Shown piece by piece: positions 7,670 through 17,431 of a stretch of DNA of 64,000 nucleotides (position 1 is the first letter of the stretch; each line of letters begins with the position of its first letter). Source of the stretch: Chloroflexi bacterium bin125 (GTDB taxonomy: Bacteria > Chloroflexota > Dehalococcoidia > Bin125). The position numbers were made by a program, and so were the translations under genes. The stretch covers positions 38,864 through 102,863 of the forward strand of contig MPNM01000012.1 of the NCBI GenBank assembly GCA_002239025.1, written 5' to 3'. The notes under the pieces were generated by a model. That model made no database searches and was not told the DNA's origin. It worked only from the letters and a program-made list of their open reading frames with translations.

Positions 7670-9619
7670 ATGAGCAAGCGAAACTATTGGACCCGAATGT
7701 CTCGCAAACGGCTGTCGCGACGAGCCGTGCTGCGCAGTAGTGCTCGCGCCGGTGTGGGCGCCGCAGGCCTCGCCCTCGTCGGATGCGGCGACGATGACGA
7801 CGACGCGCAACCCGCCGCGGCGCAGGTCCAGCAGCAGCAACAGCAGGACCAGCCGCAACCGGCCGAACAACAACAGGCCCAGCAACAGCAGCAACAGGCC
7901 GCCGAGCAACAGGCGGAACAGCAGGCCCAGCAGGCTGAGGCCCAGGAGCAGACCGAACAAGAACAGGCAGAGCAACAGGCCGAACAGCAGGAACAACAAG
8001 CAGCGGTCGCTCCGGCCCCCTTTGCCGACGTAGACCTCGACGCCACCATCACGACCGCCGTCGCCCGCGATGGTGGCGGGTTGGACCCGATCCGCTCCGG
8101 CAGCCACGTCAACTACATCTCCCACGGCAACGTCTACGACGCCGGCATCGTCTTCGACCCTGACGACAACTCAGTGCGCCCGCACATGATCGCACCCGAG
8201 TTCGTTGACGATGTGACAATGGTCGCGCAGGTCATGCCCGCCATGTTCCACGACGGATCGATCCTCACGGCGGACGATATGGTCTTCACCTACGACCGGA
8301 TGGGCAACATCGCCCAGTACCACCAGGGGGGCGAGACAACCGATCACCCGGCCGGCTGGACCAGCGCGCGCGTCTCCTTCGGCTCACAGAACTGGGTCAG
8401 CAGCCAGGCAGTGGACGAGCGCACATGGAAAGTGGAGCTGCACGAGCCCGATGCCGCCTGGGTCTCCAATCAGATGCCAAACGCCTCAACGGTTGGCGCA
8501 ATCTTTTCCAGGGCCTACGTGGAGAGCGTCGGCGACGCGGTGATGGACCGGGAACCGATGGGCACGGGGCCCTACCGCTTCGTCAGCCACACTGACGACA
8601 CCGACTTCGTCATGACCCGCTTCGACGACCACCTCAAGTCGCTCGATCACCCGGTCAACGTCAAACACGTGCCCTTCCACAAGGACCTCAAAGTCCTCAT
8701 CCGGCCCGAGGTGTTGTCGCAAATCGCAGGACTGGAGGCCGGAGAACTGGACGTGGTCTACGACCTAGCGACCAAGGACGTGGAGGGGTTCATTGACGAC
8801 CCGGCGTATGAAATCCACTACCAGGGCGCCACTACGATGCTGCCCAGGTTCAACTTGAACAACCCGGTGTTCGAGGACGGCTCGCCCAATCCGTTCCTTG
8901 ACATTCGGGTCCGCGAGGCGGCCAACATTGCCGTCAACCGCCAGGCGATCATTGACGGCCTGCTGACGGGCACAGAGAAGCAGCCCATGTTCACGGGCCG
9001 CAGTGCCTTCGGCTATCCCACGGAGGATGAGATCGAGGCCGCAGGCCTGAGGTTCCCCCACGATCCCGAGCGGGCCAGGCAGCTCATGGCCGAGGCGGGC
9101 TACGCGGACGGCTTCGACACCACGTTCCACATCGTCATCGGCTTCTCCCCGGGCATCCCCGAGATGGCGCTCGCGGTCCAGCAGGACCTCGCCGCGATCG
9201 GCATCCGGCTGACGATCAGGGAGTATCAAGCCTCGGAGTACTTCACCGACGCCGGCATTCGACAGGCGGGAAGCGGCAGGACCGACGGGGCGCCGGGGAT
9301 CTGGTGGTTCATCGACGGCCAGCGGACGGACATCCAGACAACCGTCAACATCTCCATCTTGCCGGAGGGCGTCTACACCCTCGGCAGCAGCGAAGAGGTC
9401 ACGGCGCTCGCGCGGGCCCAGCGGCTGGAGCTCGACTCGGCCAAGCGGAGCGAGTTGATCAGCCAGTTGTTCATCGAACATACCCTGGGCTATTACATGC
9501 TTCCGTTGGTGGAGATCCAGACCGCTGGGGTCGTTCGTTCAGGCGTGCGTTGGCCCGCCGGCGCCGTCCAGCCCCGTGGAAACGAACAACTCTTCGCGGT
9601 GCAGAAGTTGAAGACCTAG
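7670..9619 (+). CDS. Tat-exported ABC transporter substrate-binding lipoprotein, family 5 (peptide type)
   Basis: AGGGG lies five bases before ATG 7670; 649 aa. The N-terminus carries a twin-Arg signal (SRRAVLRSS) and a lipobox ending LALVGC, so the protein is likely folded in the cytoplasm, exported by Tat and lipid-anchored at Cys 40. Residues about 50-113 are an extreme Gln/Ala/Glu linker (runs of QQQQQQ). The binding domain follows: LTADDMVFTYDRM, MGTGPYRFVSHTDDTDFVMTRFDDH, DIRVREAANIAVNRQAIIDGLLTG and DPERARQLMAEAGYADGF are SBP family 5 blocks. It probably feeds the DppB/DppC pair at 4849-6674. The ligand is unknown. Confidence 0.94.
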   Translation: MSKRNYWTRMSRKRLSRRAVLRSSARAGVGAAGLALVGCGDDDDDAQPAAAQVQQQQQQDQPQPAEQQQAQQQQQQAAEQQAEQQAQQAEAQEQTEQEQAEQQAEQQEQQAAVAPAPFADVDLDATITTAVARDGGGLDPIRSGSHVNYISHGNVYDAGIVFDPDDNSVRPHMIAPEFVDDVTMVAQVMPAMFHDGSILTADDMVFTYDRMGNIAQYHQGGETTDHPAGWTSARVSFGSQNWVSSQAVDERTWKVELHEPDAAWVSNQMPNASTVGAIFSRAYVESVGDAVMDREPMGTGPYRFVSHTDDTDFVMTRFDDHLKSLDHPVNVKHVPFHKDLKVLIRPEVLSQIAGLEAGELDVVYDLATKDVEGFIDDPAYEIHYQGATTMLPRFNLNNPVFEDGSPNPFLDIRVREAANIAVNRQAIIDGLLTGTEKQPMFTGRSAFGYPTEDEIEAAGLRFPHDPERARQLMAEAGYADGFDTTFHIVIGFSPGIPEMALAVQQDLAAIGIRLTIREYQASEYFTDAGIRQAGSGRTDGAPGIWWFIDGQRTDIQTTVNISILPEGVYTLGSSEEVTALARAQRLELDSAKRSELISQLFIEHTLGYYMLPLVEIQTAGVVRSGVRWPAGAVQPRGNEQLFAVQKLKT

Positions 9620-9641
9620 CCGCTCCGCTCTCCCTCTGGTC

Positions 9642-9674
9642 CCCTCTCCCCCTGGGAGAGGGCAAGGGTGAGGG
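9642..9674. repeat. Dispersed palindromic repeat, copy 3
   Basis: CCCTCTCCC, CCT, GGGAGAGGG, then CAAGGGTGAGGG. It lies in the 83-base gap between the binding-protein gene and the serine hydrolase gene and may attenuate read-through. Confidence 0.75.
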
Positions 9675-9702
9675 CCGCGGCAACGCCGACAAGGAGTGCC
9701 CC

Positions 9703-10992
9703 GTGAGTTCATTCGCTGGACTGCCCACGACCAGGCCAGAGGCCGTCGGCCTCGACGCCGATCGCCTCTCCCGCATCGAAGCCAGGATGGACGCAGCAGT
9801 AGACGCTGGCGAGCTACCGGGCGCGGTCACGGTCGTCCTTCGACACGGCCAGGTCGCCCACACTCATGCAACGGGCACACTAGATATGGAGCGCGACACC
9901 CCGGTCGGCACGGACAGCCTCTTCCGCATGTACTCGCAGACCAAGCCGGTCGCGGCCGTCGTGCTGATGAGCCTCTTCGAGGAAAACGCTTTCGAACTCA
10001 ACGACCCGATCACCCGCTGGATTCCCGAACTCAGCAACCGCCTCGTGGCGATCGAGACGCCACCGCACGATCGCGTCCGAGGCGCATTCCCACCCATGAA
10101 CGTCGAGCCCGCCCGCCGCGACATCATGATCATGGACCTGATGACCATGACCTCGGGGCTGCCCGCAATCGGCAAGCTCCCGGCGGCCTACTTTCCGCTG
10201 CTCACGCCAACCTTCGAAGGCAGCGGATTCCTACCCGGCGACGCACGAGTCAACGATCCACCGCGCAGCTACGAGGAAATGATCCTCGCCAACGCCAACC
10301 TGCCCCTCTACGCCCACCCCGGCGACCGCTGGAACTACGGCTCCGACTTCGACGTCCTCTCACTCTTCCTCACCCGCCTGACCGGCAAGAACCTCGATGA
10401 ACTCTTCCGCGAGCGCGTCTTCGACCCGCTGGGCATGAACGACTCGGGCTTCTACTGCGACGACGCCGATGAAAGACGTCTCGTCACGGACCACACCTGG
10501 GACGCCGAGGGCAACCTGGCGATTCGCGATCGCCCCGATACTGCCGAAAAAGTGCGTTCGCGTTCGAAGGACTTGCGCTCGGGCAATGGCCTGTTCGGAG
10601 GCATGCTCTGCACGCCATCCGACTACGCCCGTTTCGCGCAGATGCTGCTCAACGGAGGCGAGCTCGACGGCAACCGAATCCTCGGCCGCAAAACGGTCGA
10701 ACTGATGACCTCGAACCACCTCGGCGATCGCGAAATCGACCTGTTGCCGATTCCCAACTACGGCTTCGGCCTCGGCTACGCAGTGCGCAAATCGGTGGAG
10801 CGCTCTTTCTATCCCGGCTCACCCGGAACCTTCGGCTGGGGCGGCGCAGCCGGAACCTGGTTCTTCGTCGACCCCGTCGAGGACCTCACCGGCCTCTTCT
10901 TCACCCACGTCTTCCTCTACGGAAACCGCCCCGGAGGCATGGCCGACCTAACTCGAGGCTTCATGAAAATGGCCTACCAGGCCCTCGTCTAG
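9703..10992 (+). CDS. Serine hydrolase of the beta-lactamase / class C penicillin-binding family
   Basis: AAGGAG lies six bases before GTG 9703; the frame is open further upstream but that part only overlaps the preceding gene. The product has 429 aa. The SxxK motif is SQTK in FRMYSQTKPVAAVVLMSL (near residue 80), the YxS/N-type motif is NYGSD, and a C-terminal GWGGAAGTWFFVDP replaces KTG/HxG. Blocks DLMTMTSGLP and FDPLGMNDSGFY are typical of the esterase/EstB-like branch. It lacks a signal peptide, so a cytoplasmic esterase or peptidase role is more likely than beta-lactam resistance. It follows the binding protein and may be co-transcribed with it. Confidence 0.92.
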   Translation: MSSFAGLPTTRPEAVGLDADRLSRIEARMDAAVDAGELPGAVTVVLRHGQVAHTHATGTLDMERDTPVGTDSLFRMYSQTKPVAAVVLMSLFEENAFELNDPITRWIPELSNRLVAIETPPHDRVRGAFPPMNVEPARRDIMIMDLMTMTSGLPAIGKLPAAYFPLLTPTFEGSGFLPGDARVNDPPRSYEEMILANANLPLYAHPGDRWNYGSDFDVLSLFLTRLTGKNLDELFRERVFDPLGMNDSGFYCDDADERRLVTDHTWDAEGNLAIRDRPDTAEKVRSRSKDLRSGNGLFGGMLCTPSDYARFAQMLLNGGELDGNRILGRKTVELMTSNHLGDREIDLLPIPNYGFGLGYAVRKSVERSFYPGSPGTFGWGGAAGTWFFVDPVEDLTGLFFTHVFLYGNRPGGMADLTRGFMKMAYQALV

Positions 10993-12039
10993 GCAGCCAA
11001 ACATTTGGCAGTTAGTTCTCGGCCAGATACGGCAATCACGCCGCGCGAGCCGGCCATGTGCGTGCAGGCGATGGCGACGTTTGGGTCCGCAATGCCCAGG
11101 TTCGCCCGCGGACCGTTATGCGTCTCCCACAACGCGCACACTGGGAAGGGCGTTCGAGCCAAGCCCCTCAGCTATGCGCGACAGATGGTTCAGGATCTCG
11201 TGCACTACGTAGAAGAATCCACCGCGATCCGGACATCGGAGGCGAATCAAACGCTCTCGCCCTCACCCCTTAGACCCACATTTCACGACCTTGAGGCAGG
11301 CCGCGCACTCACTACGTATACCAGCGAAACTCCGCGACCGGCGCCACAGGCGGCCTCACCGTGCTGGGACCGGCTTAGCCAGAGCCCAGCTTATGGCTGG
11401 CCCAGCGCGGCGCCAGACAGTTGAGCGTGCCGACTGCGGAAGCAGTCACCGCCAAGAGCCGGTTACACGGCATCTACAGCAGGGTGGGCAGCGAGATCTC
11501 GCTAGTGTGCTCCGCCGGGACGAGATCGATCGTCAAATCAAGGTTTCTTGTTTATGTCAAACTTGGTGGGCCTAACGAGACCGTACTGCGAACTTTTGAG
11601 TGGGAAGTGACGCTGTAGGCGCCGACCCAGAATCTCAGGTGCTCACCACACTCCATCGGGTTCGAGTCCCAAAGCGTGGGCCTTTCGAGACATTAGTGGG
11701 CCCGTGCTCCTGGCAGGTTGCGCTGAGGACGTTTTCTTAGAATCCACGGAGGTTACCAATTCTCCCACGGTTCGAGGCCCAGAGCGCGAGTACTCAGAGT
11801 CTGCGAATGGAAGCGCACATTTGAGTCGGCGTATGCCGCCGATTCGTGTATCTTCGCCGGTGCTCAACGTGACGAGACTTCCGAGATGGAGCGCGGCAAA
11901 GGGACGCAGGCTGTTGCAGAGGTCTCCTCCGGGAGAAGCTGTCCCCGGAGGGACAGCACTTGGCCCCGACGTGCGCTACATGGACATTTCACCGCCCGAC
12001 ATCATGTCTCTACCAAGCTGGCGCGCGCGATGCCTGCTG
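10993..12039. other. About 1 kb without a convincing gene
   Basis: Several short frames are open here on both strands but none shows a family motif, a ribosome site or natural composition. The stretch holds one copy of a shared repeat (11550-11609) and scattered GTGGGCC words, so it is probably decayed mobile DNA. Confidence 0.5.
11550..11609 (+). repeat. Shared repeat R1 (related copies at 23873-23930 and 35836-35883)
   Basis: Begins TTTATGTCAAACTTGGTGGG and contains TGCGAACTTTTGAGTGGGAA. The copies at 23873 and 35836 share GTGGGCC, the T(A)CCG-TGCGAACTTT core and TGGGA. It is outside the defence island, so the repeat is not specific to it. Confidence 0.6.
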
Positions 12040-15000
12040 CTAGGGGCCACCCGTGATCGCAGCGAGCACCAAATCGGTATACATCGTGATCCCGCGGGCA
12101 TTGAGATGCGTGCCGTCGAAGGTGAGTTCAGCTTGGCGACCGTCAACTGCTTCGCGCCAATCAAGCAGCGTGACCCAGTCAAACTTGGCAGCTTCCTGAC
12201 GCAGCATCTGATTGATCCGTCGCTCAACATGGAGAATCTCAGGACGGAACCCTAGATTGCGGGTCAGCACTATCAGGTGTTTGGCATCTCCCGCAGCCCG
12301 CAAAAGCCGCTGGAACGCCTCTTCGTCGTCAAAGTTGTTGCCAACCGACTGAAAGATCACCACATCACGCTGACCATTGCGAGCGAGGTTTTGTTCCAAC
12401 AGTCTGAGCGCCTGCGGGAACCCGATGCCGACGACGGCATCGACGTCAATCCCCGCTTCCTGAAGCGCGACTCGAGCGCCGACCATGACAGAGTCGCCGA
12501 CGGCAAGCGGAGGCAGATTCGGTTCCATCTTCAGGAACCACTTGCCATCCGGGGCGTCGATCGACATCGACTGCGTGATGGTCAGTTGCGCTGACCGCTG
12601 CTCGCCACCGGACCAGCGCCACAGTGGAACATCAACCAGTGGACTGCGATCACGCTGGCCAAACTGGACTGGAAAATCCGCGAGGATCGCCGCCGGCGAG
12701 CAGACAACTCTGCTCGTTGATCGAGTTTGCCAATCGACACAAGAGCCTCCGGTCGGTTCCACTGTGATCACGCGACACGGCAAGGAACCGGGACAAGGCA
12801 CTTTGATCCGATTGCCAACGAGCATCCAGTCGTAGTAGTCCTCTCCATTCAGGAGTCTGAGATCGGCCAACTCCGCGCCAAACGTCCGAGCAATGTTGTA
12901 AGGGACATCACCCTGCCGCACAACATACTCGAACCAGTAGTCAGGCACTTCTAGCTTGCTTTCTTCGTTCACGACCGCCTGAGCGGTCCCTTGTACATTC
13001 GGCTTGGAACGAGGCTCTCTGGAAGGCTCGGTCACTGGCTTGGCGGTCGCCTCAGAAGTTGCCGTGGTAGCTAGCTTTGCGGTCTCCTCCTCGGACTGCT
13101 TGGAAGCAGGCTCCGTGACCGGAGGCCGTGTGCCCTGAACTGCAGGTTGCCTTGTCGATACAACGGGCTCAGGCGTCGCTTGCCGGGTTGTTTCGCTTGA
13201 CGGGGCAGCGTCGATTGCGGTTTCACTCGTGTCTACGGAGATCAGGGCTGACCCCTCACGATCCTGCCGGTCTTGAATCCTGTTGATCGCGTCTACAATT
13301 GCTCCCACGTAGATATCGATTCCGGCCGAGGTCAAATGCGCTCCGTCAAACGTCAGTTCATCCTGACGCCCTTCGCTGATCTCATGCCAGTCGACGAGCG
13401 TGACGTTTTCGTACTGGCCAATTCTCGTTCGCAGCGTTTCGTTGATCGTTGATTCCAGGTCGCGCCAGGGAGGCATCTGTGGAAACTGGTGGGTCAGTAA
13501 TATTACGTGCGGGACATCCTTAAGCAGATGCATCAGATCATCTAAGTCATCATGTGTTTGAAAGTTGTAGCCAATGCCCTGGAAGACAATCGTGCGGTCG
13601 TGTCCCCTGGTTTCCAGATGCTTGGCGATTGCCGCCATACTCTGACGCGCAGATCTCGCCCCGACGGCGTCGACTTCCAAGCCAGCCTCCGCCAACGCGC
13701 TGACAGCACCTCGCATGACTGAGTCACCTACGGCCAGCGGGCCGATCCCGCTTACACCGCGCAGCGTCGGCTGCGCCGCCTCGGGTCCGATTCCGTCAAG
13801 CTCCTCGAGCATCTCGGTTGTCAGGTTGAACTCGTTGCCGCTCACGCGTTCACCTTGCCATGTCCACTCAGGCTCATTGCTGAACGCGCCGACAGGACCA
13901 ATCGTGAATCGAGCGGGTGTATGAATCAGGACCATTGCTCGCTCGCAGGTTTCACCCTCATGACCCGCGCCTTGCCAGTCAATGCACGTGCCTCGTTCAG
14001 GTTCAATCTCGACCAATGCGCAAGCACGACCATCCGGGCAGGGAATTCGGACATGATCGCCTGGATGGATGACTCTCATCACCCGTTCGCCGTTGAACTC
14101 GATCAGAGTCTCGGCACTGACCCCAAACAGATTGACAAGTCTGTTTGGCGAGTCGCCCGCCTGGACGACGTAGACCATCGTCCAGTCACCATCCGCTGCA
14201 GACTCAACGTTGCCGCTTGGCGGGCGTGCAACTTCTTCCGTTTGTGAGTCGCCGGTTGTCGACGATGAACCAGGATCAGGTATCGAAGCTCCATCAGTTG
14301 AATCCTCTTGTGTTGACTCTGGCTGAGGGCTCGCAACTGCGGATGTAGTCTCGGTCGCGCGATACTGGCGGTCGGCAGTAGACCGCGACTGCTGTCCAGA
14401 CCGTGTTGCCACGATCAAGGGAACAGGAGTCTCGGAATCGGATTCAGCAGTGTCAACGCCTGCAGCACGATCGAGGTCGGTTGTGTCGTTGTCCCGCGAC
14501 GAGGCTTCTTCGTCTTCGGACTGGGCTGCAATGGCGCTTTCGAACGCAGAGGTCGTGTCGCCGTCGGTGCGAGATGAAGGCAGGAGTAGGACCGCGCACA
14601 AGACTGCGGCAAACAACGAACCGACCGCCACCCAATATGTAGATCGACGAACCCTGGGGGTCAAGATTGCCGGATGGCGAACGCGTGTCCAGAACTCCGG
14701 ACGGCGCATCGGAGATTCCACGATGCGAAAGCTCGCCTCGGCCAGGACAAACGTGATCGCGGCGCCGAGCAGAATGAGATCGAGCGAACCATAGGAAAAG
14801 TCGAAATCCCAGGTCAACGCCAGTAGCACCGGCCAATGCCAGAGATAAATGCTGTACGAGCGTTCGCCGAGCCAACGCAAGGCGCCCATTCCAAGGAGTC
14901 TGTCTGCGATTGACCCCTGGTTGGCCACGGCTGCAACCAGGGCGGCAGCGCAGACAGACATCGCGATCAGTCCGTATGGATACAGCCAGTCATCAGCTGG

Positions 15001-15795
15001 GTTGGCGCTCAGCATCAGCAAAACCAAGCCGCCTGCCCCAACGAAGCCGAGTAGGGCAGTGCCATACCCGACCGAGCGACGCTCTAACAACCTGGTGTTC
15101 CAGCGCCAGGGTTGCCAGACGCATGCGAGTGCGACTCCGATCAAGATCGTGAACGCTCGCGCATCCGTACCGAAGTAGACGCGCGAGGCGTCCTGATCCG
15201 GCTGGTGGAGCACTGCCATCAGGTATGCGGAACCGATTGCAATCGACAGGACGACAGCGCATATGACAACACGCAAGCTGCCGCGCGGCGCCAACGCAGC
15301 CAGCCCGGCGAACACGATTGGCCAGACGATGTAGAACTGCTCCTCTACCGCCAGCGACCACAGATGGCGCAACTGTGAGGGACGGGCGAACGAATCCCAA
15401 TACGACACATCGCGCAGTACAAGATCCCAATTGGTGATGTATGCGGCTGCGGCAGCGGCTTCACGCAAGTGCGGGATCAACTCCGAATGAAGCGCGATCG
15501 CCGCATACGTCGTCGTTGCGATCAGAACCAGCGCGAGCACCGGCAGGAGCCGGCGCGCACGTCGCAGCCAGAACTGTGTGAGGTCGACGCGGCCGTCTCG
15601 TTCTCGCTCCGACAACAACAGAGACGTGATCAGGAATCCGCTGACGATGAAGAATACGTCGACACCGAGGAATCCGGCCGGCAGCCACTCGACTCCGGCG
15701 TGAAACAACAGCACGGCAAGCGCAGACAATCCGCGAATCCCGTCCAGTCCAGCCAAGTGAGGAATTCGAGGAGTTGTCGTGCCGTGCTTACTCAT
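12040..15795 (-). CDS. Membrane acyltransferase (OafA/YrhL type) with two LysM and two SGNH-like modules
   Basis: The product has 1251 aa. Residues 1-390 form an acyltransferase-3 domain: HLAGLDGIRGLSALAVLLFH with the usual His/Asp/Arg signature, GFLGVDVFFIVSGFLIT, LRHLWSLAVEEQFYIVWP, and about ten membrane segments. A Ser/Thr/Asp-rich linker follows. Then comes a LysM-like unit (VVQAGDSPNRLVNLFGVSAE), an SGNH-like unit (LAVGDSVMRGAVSALAEAGL through ELTFDGAHLTSAG), another low-complexity linker, and a second LysM (VVRQGDVPYNIARTFGAELA) plus SGNH (LAVGDSVMVGARVALQEAGI through ELTFDGTHLNARG). GDS holds the nucleophile and DGxH the catalytic Asp/His. It likely acetylates cell-surface glycans. 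The doubled LysM-SGNH unit is unusual. Confidence 0.92.
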   Translation of the reverse strand: MSKHGTTTPRIPHLAGLDGIRGLSALAVLLFHAGVEWLPAGFLGVDVFFIVSGFLITSLLLSERERDGRVDLTQFWLRRARRLLPVLALVLIATTTYAAIALHSELIPHLREAAAAAAYITNWDLVLRDVSYWDSFARPSQLRHLWSLAVEEQFYIVWPIVFAGLAALAPRGSLRVVICAVVLSIAIGSAYLMAVLHQPDQDASRVYFGTDARAFTILIGVALACVWQPWRWNTRLLERRSVGYGTALLGFVGAGGLVLLMLSANPADDWLYPYGLIAMSVCAAALVAAVANQGSIADRLLGMGALRWLGERSYSIYLWHWPVLLALTWDFDFSYGSLDLILLGAAITFVLAEASFRIVESPMRRPEFWTRVRHPAILTPRVRRSTYWVAVGSLFAAVLCAVLLLPSSRTDGDTTSAFESAIAAQSEDEEASSRDNDTTDLDRAAGVDTAESDSETPVPLIVATRSGQQSRSTADRQYRATETTSAVASPQPESTQEDSTDGASIPDPGSSSTTGDSQTEEVARPPSGNVESAADGDWTMVYVVQAGDSPNRLVNLFGVSAETLIEFNGERVMRVIHPGDHVRIPCPDGRACALVEIEPERGTCIDWQGAGHEGETCERAMVLIHTPARFTIGPVGAFSNEPEWTWQGERVSGNEFNLTTEMLEELDGIGPEAAQPTLRGVSGIGPLAVGDSVMRGAVSALAEAGLEVDAVGARSARQSMAAIAKHLETRGHDRTIVFQGIGYNFQTHDDLDDLMHLLKDVPHVILLTHQFPQMPPWRDLESTINETLRTRIGQYENVTLVDWHEISEGRQDELTFDGAHLTSAGIDIYVGAIVDAINRIQDRQDREGSALISVDTSETAIDAAPSSETTRQATPEPVVSTRQPAVQGTRPPVTEPASKQSEEETAKLATTATSEATAKPVTEPSREPRSKPNVQGTAQAVVNEESKLEVPDYWFEYVVRQGDVPYNIARTFGAELADLRLLNGEDYYDWMLVGNRIKVPCPGSLPCRVITVEPTGGSCVDWQTRSTSRVVCSPAAILADFPVQFGQRDRSPLVDVPLWRWSGGEQRSAQLTITQSMSIDAPDGKWFLKMEPNLPPLAVGDSVMVGARVALQEAGIDVDAVVGIGFPQALRLLEQNLARNGQRDVVIFQSVGNNFDDEEAFQRLLRAAGDAKHLIVLTRNLGFRPEILHVERRINQMLRQEAAKFDWVTLLDWREAVDGRQAELTFDGTHLNARGITMYTDLVLAAITGGP

Positions 15796-16338
15796 GTCGC
15801 TTCACTCGGGAAGTCTCACCGAGTCCGAAGATATGGCGAATGCCGATGATGAGAACACGTCCAAGCCTGGAACACTGTGAAGTCGACTCAGGTGATTGTC
15901 GCATGGCGAGCTACACCGAGTCCCAGTGGACATGACTGTCTGGGCTCGGCCTGATCTCCAATCTTGAGCCGGGAGCACGATTGGGAGATCCGGCGAGGTT
16001 GTCGACTCTCTGTTCGGCAGTCGGAGCCAGACGAATGGGCGCGAACCGGGGTTTCAGTCGGCGATCCGCCGTTCGACGGCGCAGGTCTGGGTGGCCTAGT
16101 TGCGGTGTGAGACTCGGCACAGCAATCTGATGGTCCGGTTTTCAAGAGAGTTCGTGCAACTACAAACAAGAGAAATGGAGCGGCGCGAGGCGATCAATGG
16201 CGGTCGTAACACGTTGCACACCATGGGCGCTAGTTGGTCTACGACCCCTATGCCTGCTCCGAAACAGCAGGCCGCTCAACGCTCCAGGGCAAGACTAAGT
16301 TGAACGTTTCTCGATCTTGCCCCGTTTGGTCTGCGTCG
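15796..16338. other. Intergenic region with no recognisable gene
   Basis: No frame here has family motifs or a ribosome site. It should contain the promoter of the acyltransferase gene (leftward) and the end of the proline dehydrogenase gene. CTGCT and AGCAG around 16255-16271 form a small hairpin. Confidence 0.5.
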
Positions 16339-17268
16339 TTAGCGGCTGGCCATTGCGCGTAGCGCGACAAGCGCGTTTGACGGTCGCTCGGCGATGCGCC
16401 GCATGAGATATGGGTACCAACGCTCGCCGTAGGGAATGCTCATTCGCAGCCGCTCCCCGCGTTCCCGCATCGCCTGTGCCAACTCGGGCCGCACCCCGAA
16501 GAGCATTTGGAACTCCCAGTAGCCGATGGTGGACGGCTCAGTGGCCAGGCGCCGCGCAGCGCGGTGCAGAATCGGATCGTGCGTGGCCACGCCGACATCC
16601 GCTCCTGACTGCCAGAGCTGCTCCAAGATCTCCGTGTAGGCCCGTCGGATCGGTCCGGCGCCAATATGCGCGACCCGGCTCGGCTCGTTGTAAGCGCCCT
16701 TGACGAGCCGCACCCGCGCAATGCCCTCGTCAATCAGCGACTGGGCGTCTTCGGGTGTTCGCCGCAGGTAGGTTTGCAGGGCCACGCCGGTTCGATCTGA
16801 GATTGCCGACGCGGCGCGATAGAGATTCAGGGTCGCATCGACAGTGTCGGACGTTTCCATGTCCAGTTCGACGCGCACCCCGTGTTGCGACGCCGTCTCG
16901 ACTATGGTCAGCAGTCCCCGCTCGGCTGTGGGGTACGAGATGCCCAAGCCCAACAGCGTCGGCTTGACACCCATCCGTGCGTCGAGTGGGGACGCTGCGC
17001 CGATCGCGGCCGCCAGCGCGCAATACTCTACAACCGCCTGCTCGGCCTCGACCGGATCGGTGACGGCCTCGCCAAGGAACGAGAACTTCGCATTGGCGCC
17101 GAGTACGCCGTCTTTGGACTGCGACAGTCCCAGAGCCAGGTCGACTGCGTCGGCCCTCTCGTCTCCGGCCACGAAGCGGCGGACCAGCAAGCGTTCAATC
17201 CCGCATGCCCGTACACCGCGTTCGGCCCAGTCCTGTTTTGAGAGCCAGATCAAGGTGGGCCGCAGCAT
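16339..17268 (-). CDS. Proline dehydrogenase (monofunctional, FAD-dependent)
   Basis: The 309-aa length fits stand-alone PRODH. Motifs in order: KFSFLGEAV, a barrel strand VRVELDMETSDTVDAT, LQTYLRRTPED, RVRLVKGAYNEP (flavin and substrate contact), DVGVATHDP, YWEFQMLFGVRPE and, near the C-terminus, RMSIPYGERWYPYLMRRIAERPSN, which is the hallmark of the family. It oxidises L-proline to pyrroline-5-carboxylate and passes electrons to FAD and then the respiratory chain. The P5C dehydrogenase partner is not in the window. The gene is divergent from the Rieske oxygenase gene. Confidence 0.95.
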   Translation of the reverse strand: MLRPTLIWLSKQDWAERGVRACGIERLLVRRFVAGDERADAVDLALGLSQSKDGVLGANAKFSFLGEAVTDPVEAEQAVVEYCALAAAIGAASPLDARMGVKPTLLGLGISYPTAERGLLTIVETASQHGVRVELDMETSDTVDATLNLYRAASAISDRTGVALQTYLRRTPEDAQSLIDEGIARVRLVKGAYNEPSRVAHIGAGPIRRAYTEILEQLWQSGADVGVATHDPILHRAARRLATEPSTIGYWEFQMLFGVRPELAQAMRERGERLRMSIPYGERWYPYLMRRIAERPSNALVALRAMASR

Positions 17269-17431
17269 GGTGATTTCAGGTCTCGCCTTCGATCGCGGAT
17301 TCGCAGGCTAGCACCGGTCTGTATGTCGCAGCGAAGGGAGTGTTGCGCGCGCACGTCCGATGGATTGCGAGCACGGCCTCAACTACATTGCCGAAGAGCC
17401 TGACGACGTCAACGTTGTATTGGAGTCACCC

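Noticed and set aside
9304..9702. N-terminal extension of the serine hydrolase
   Set aside because: It overlaps the binding-protein gene out of frame and a strong ribosome site marks GTG 9703.
11655..11680. GGTTCGAGTCCC resembles a tRNA T-loop
   Set aside because: Only three stem pairs form and no acceptor, D or anticodon arms can be folded upstream, so it is not a tRNA gene.
11704..12255. 183-aa plus-strand frame overlapping the acyltransferase 3' end
   Set aside because: Its second half is antisense to a well-supported gene and the first half has no recognisable features.
12040..15849. Many plus-strand open frames opposite the acyltransferase gene
   Set aside because: They are antisense shadows of a GC-rich gene with clear domains and lack motifs and ribosome sites.
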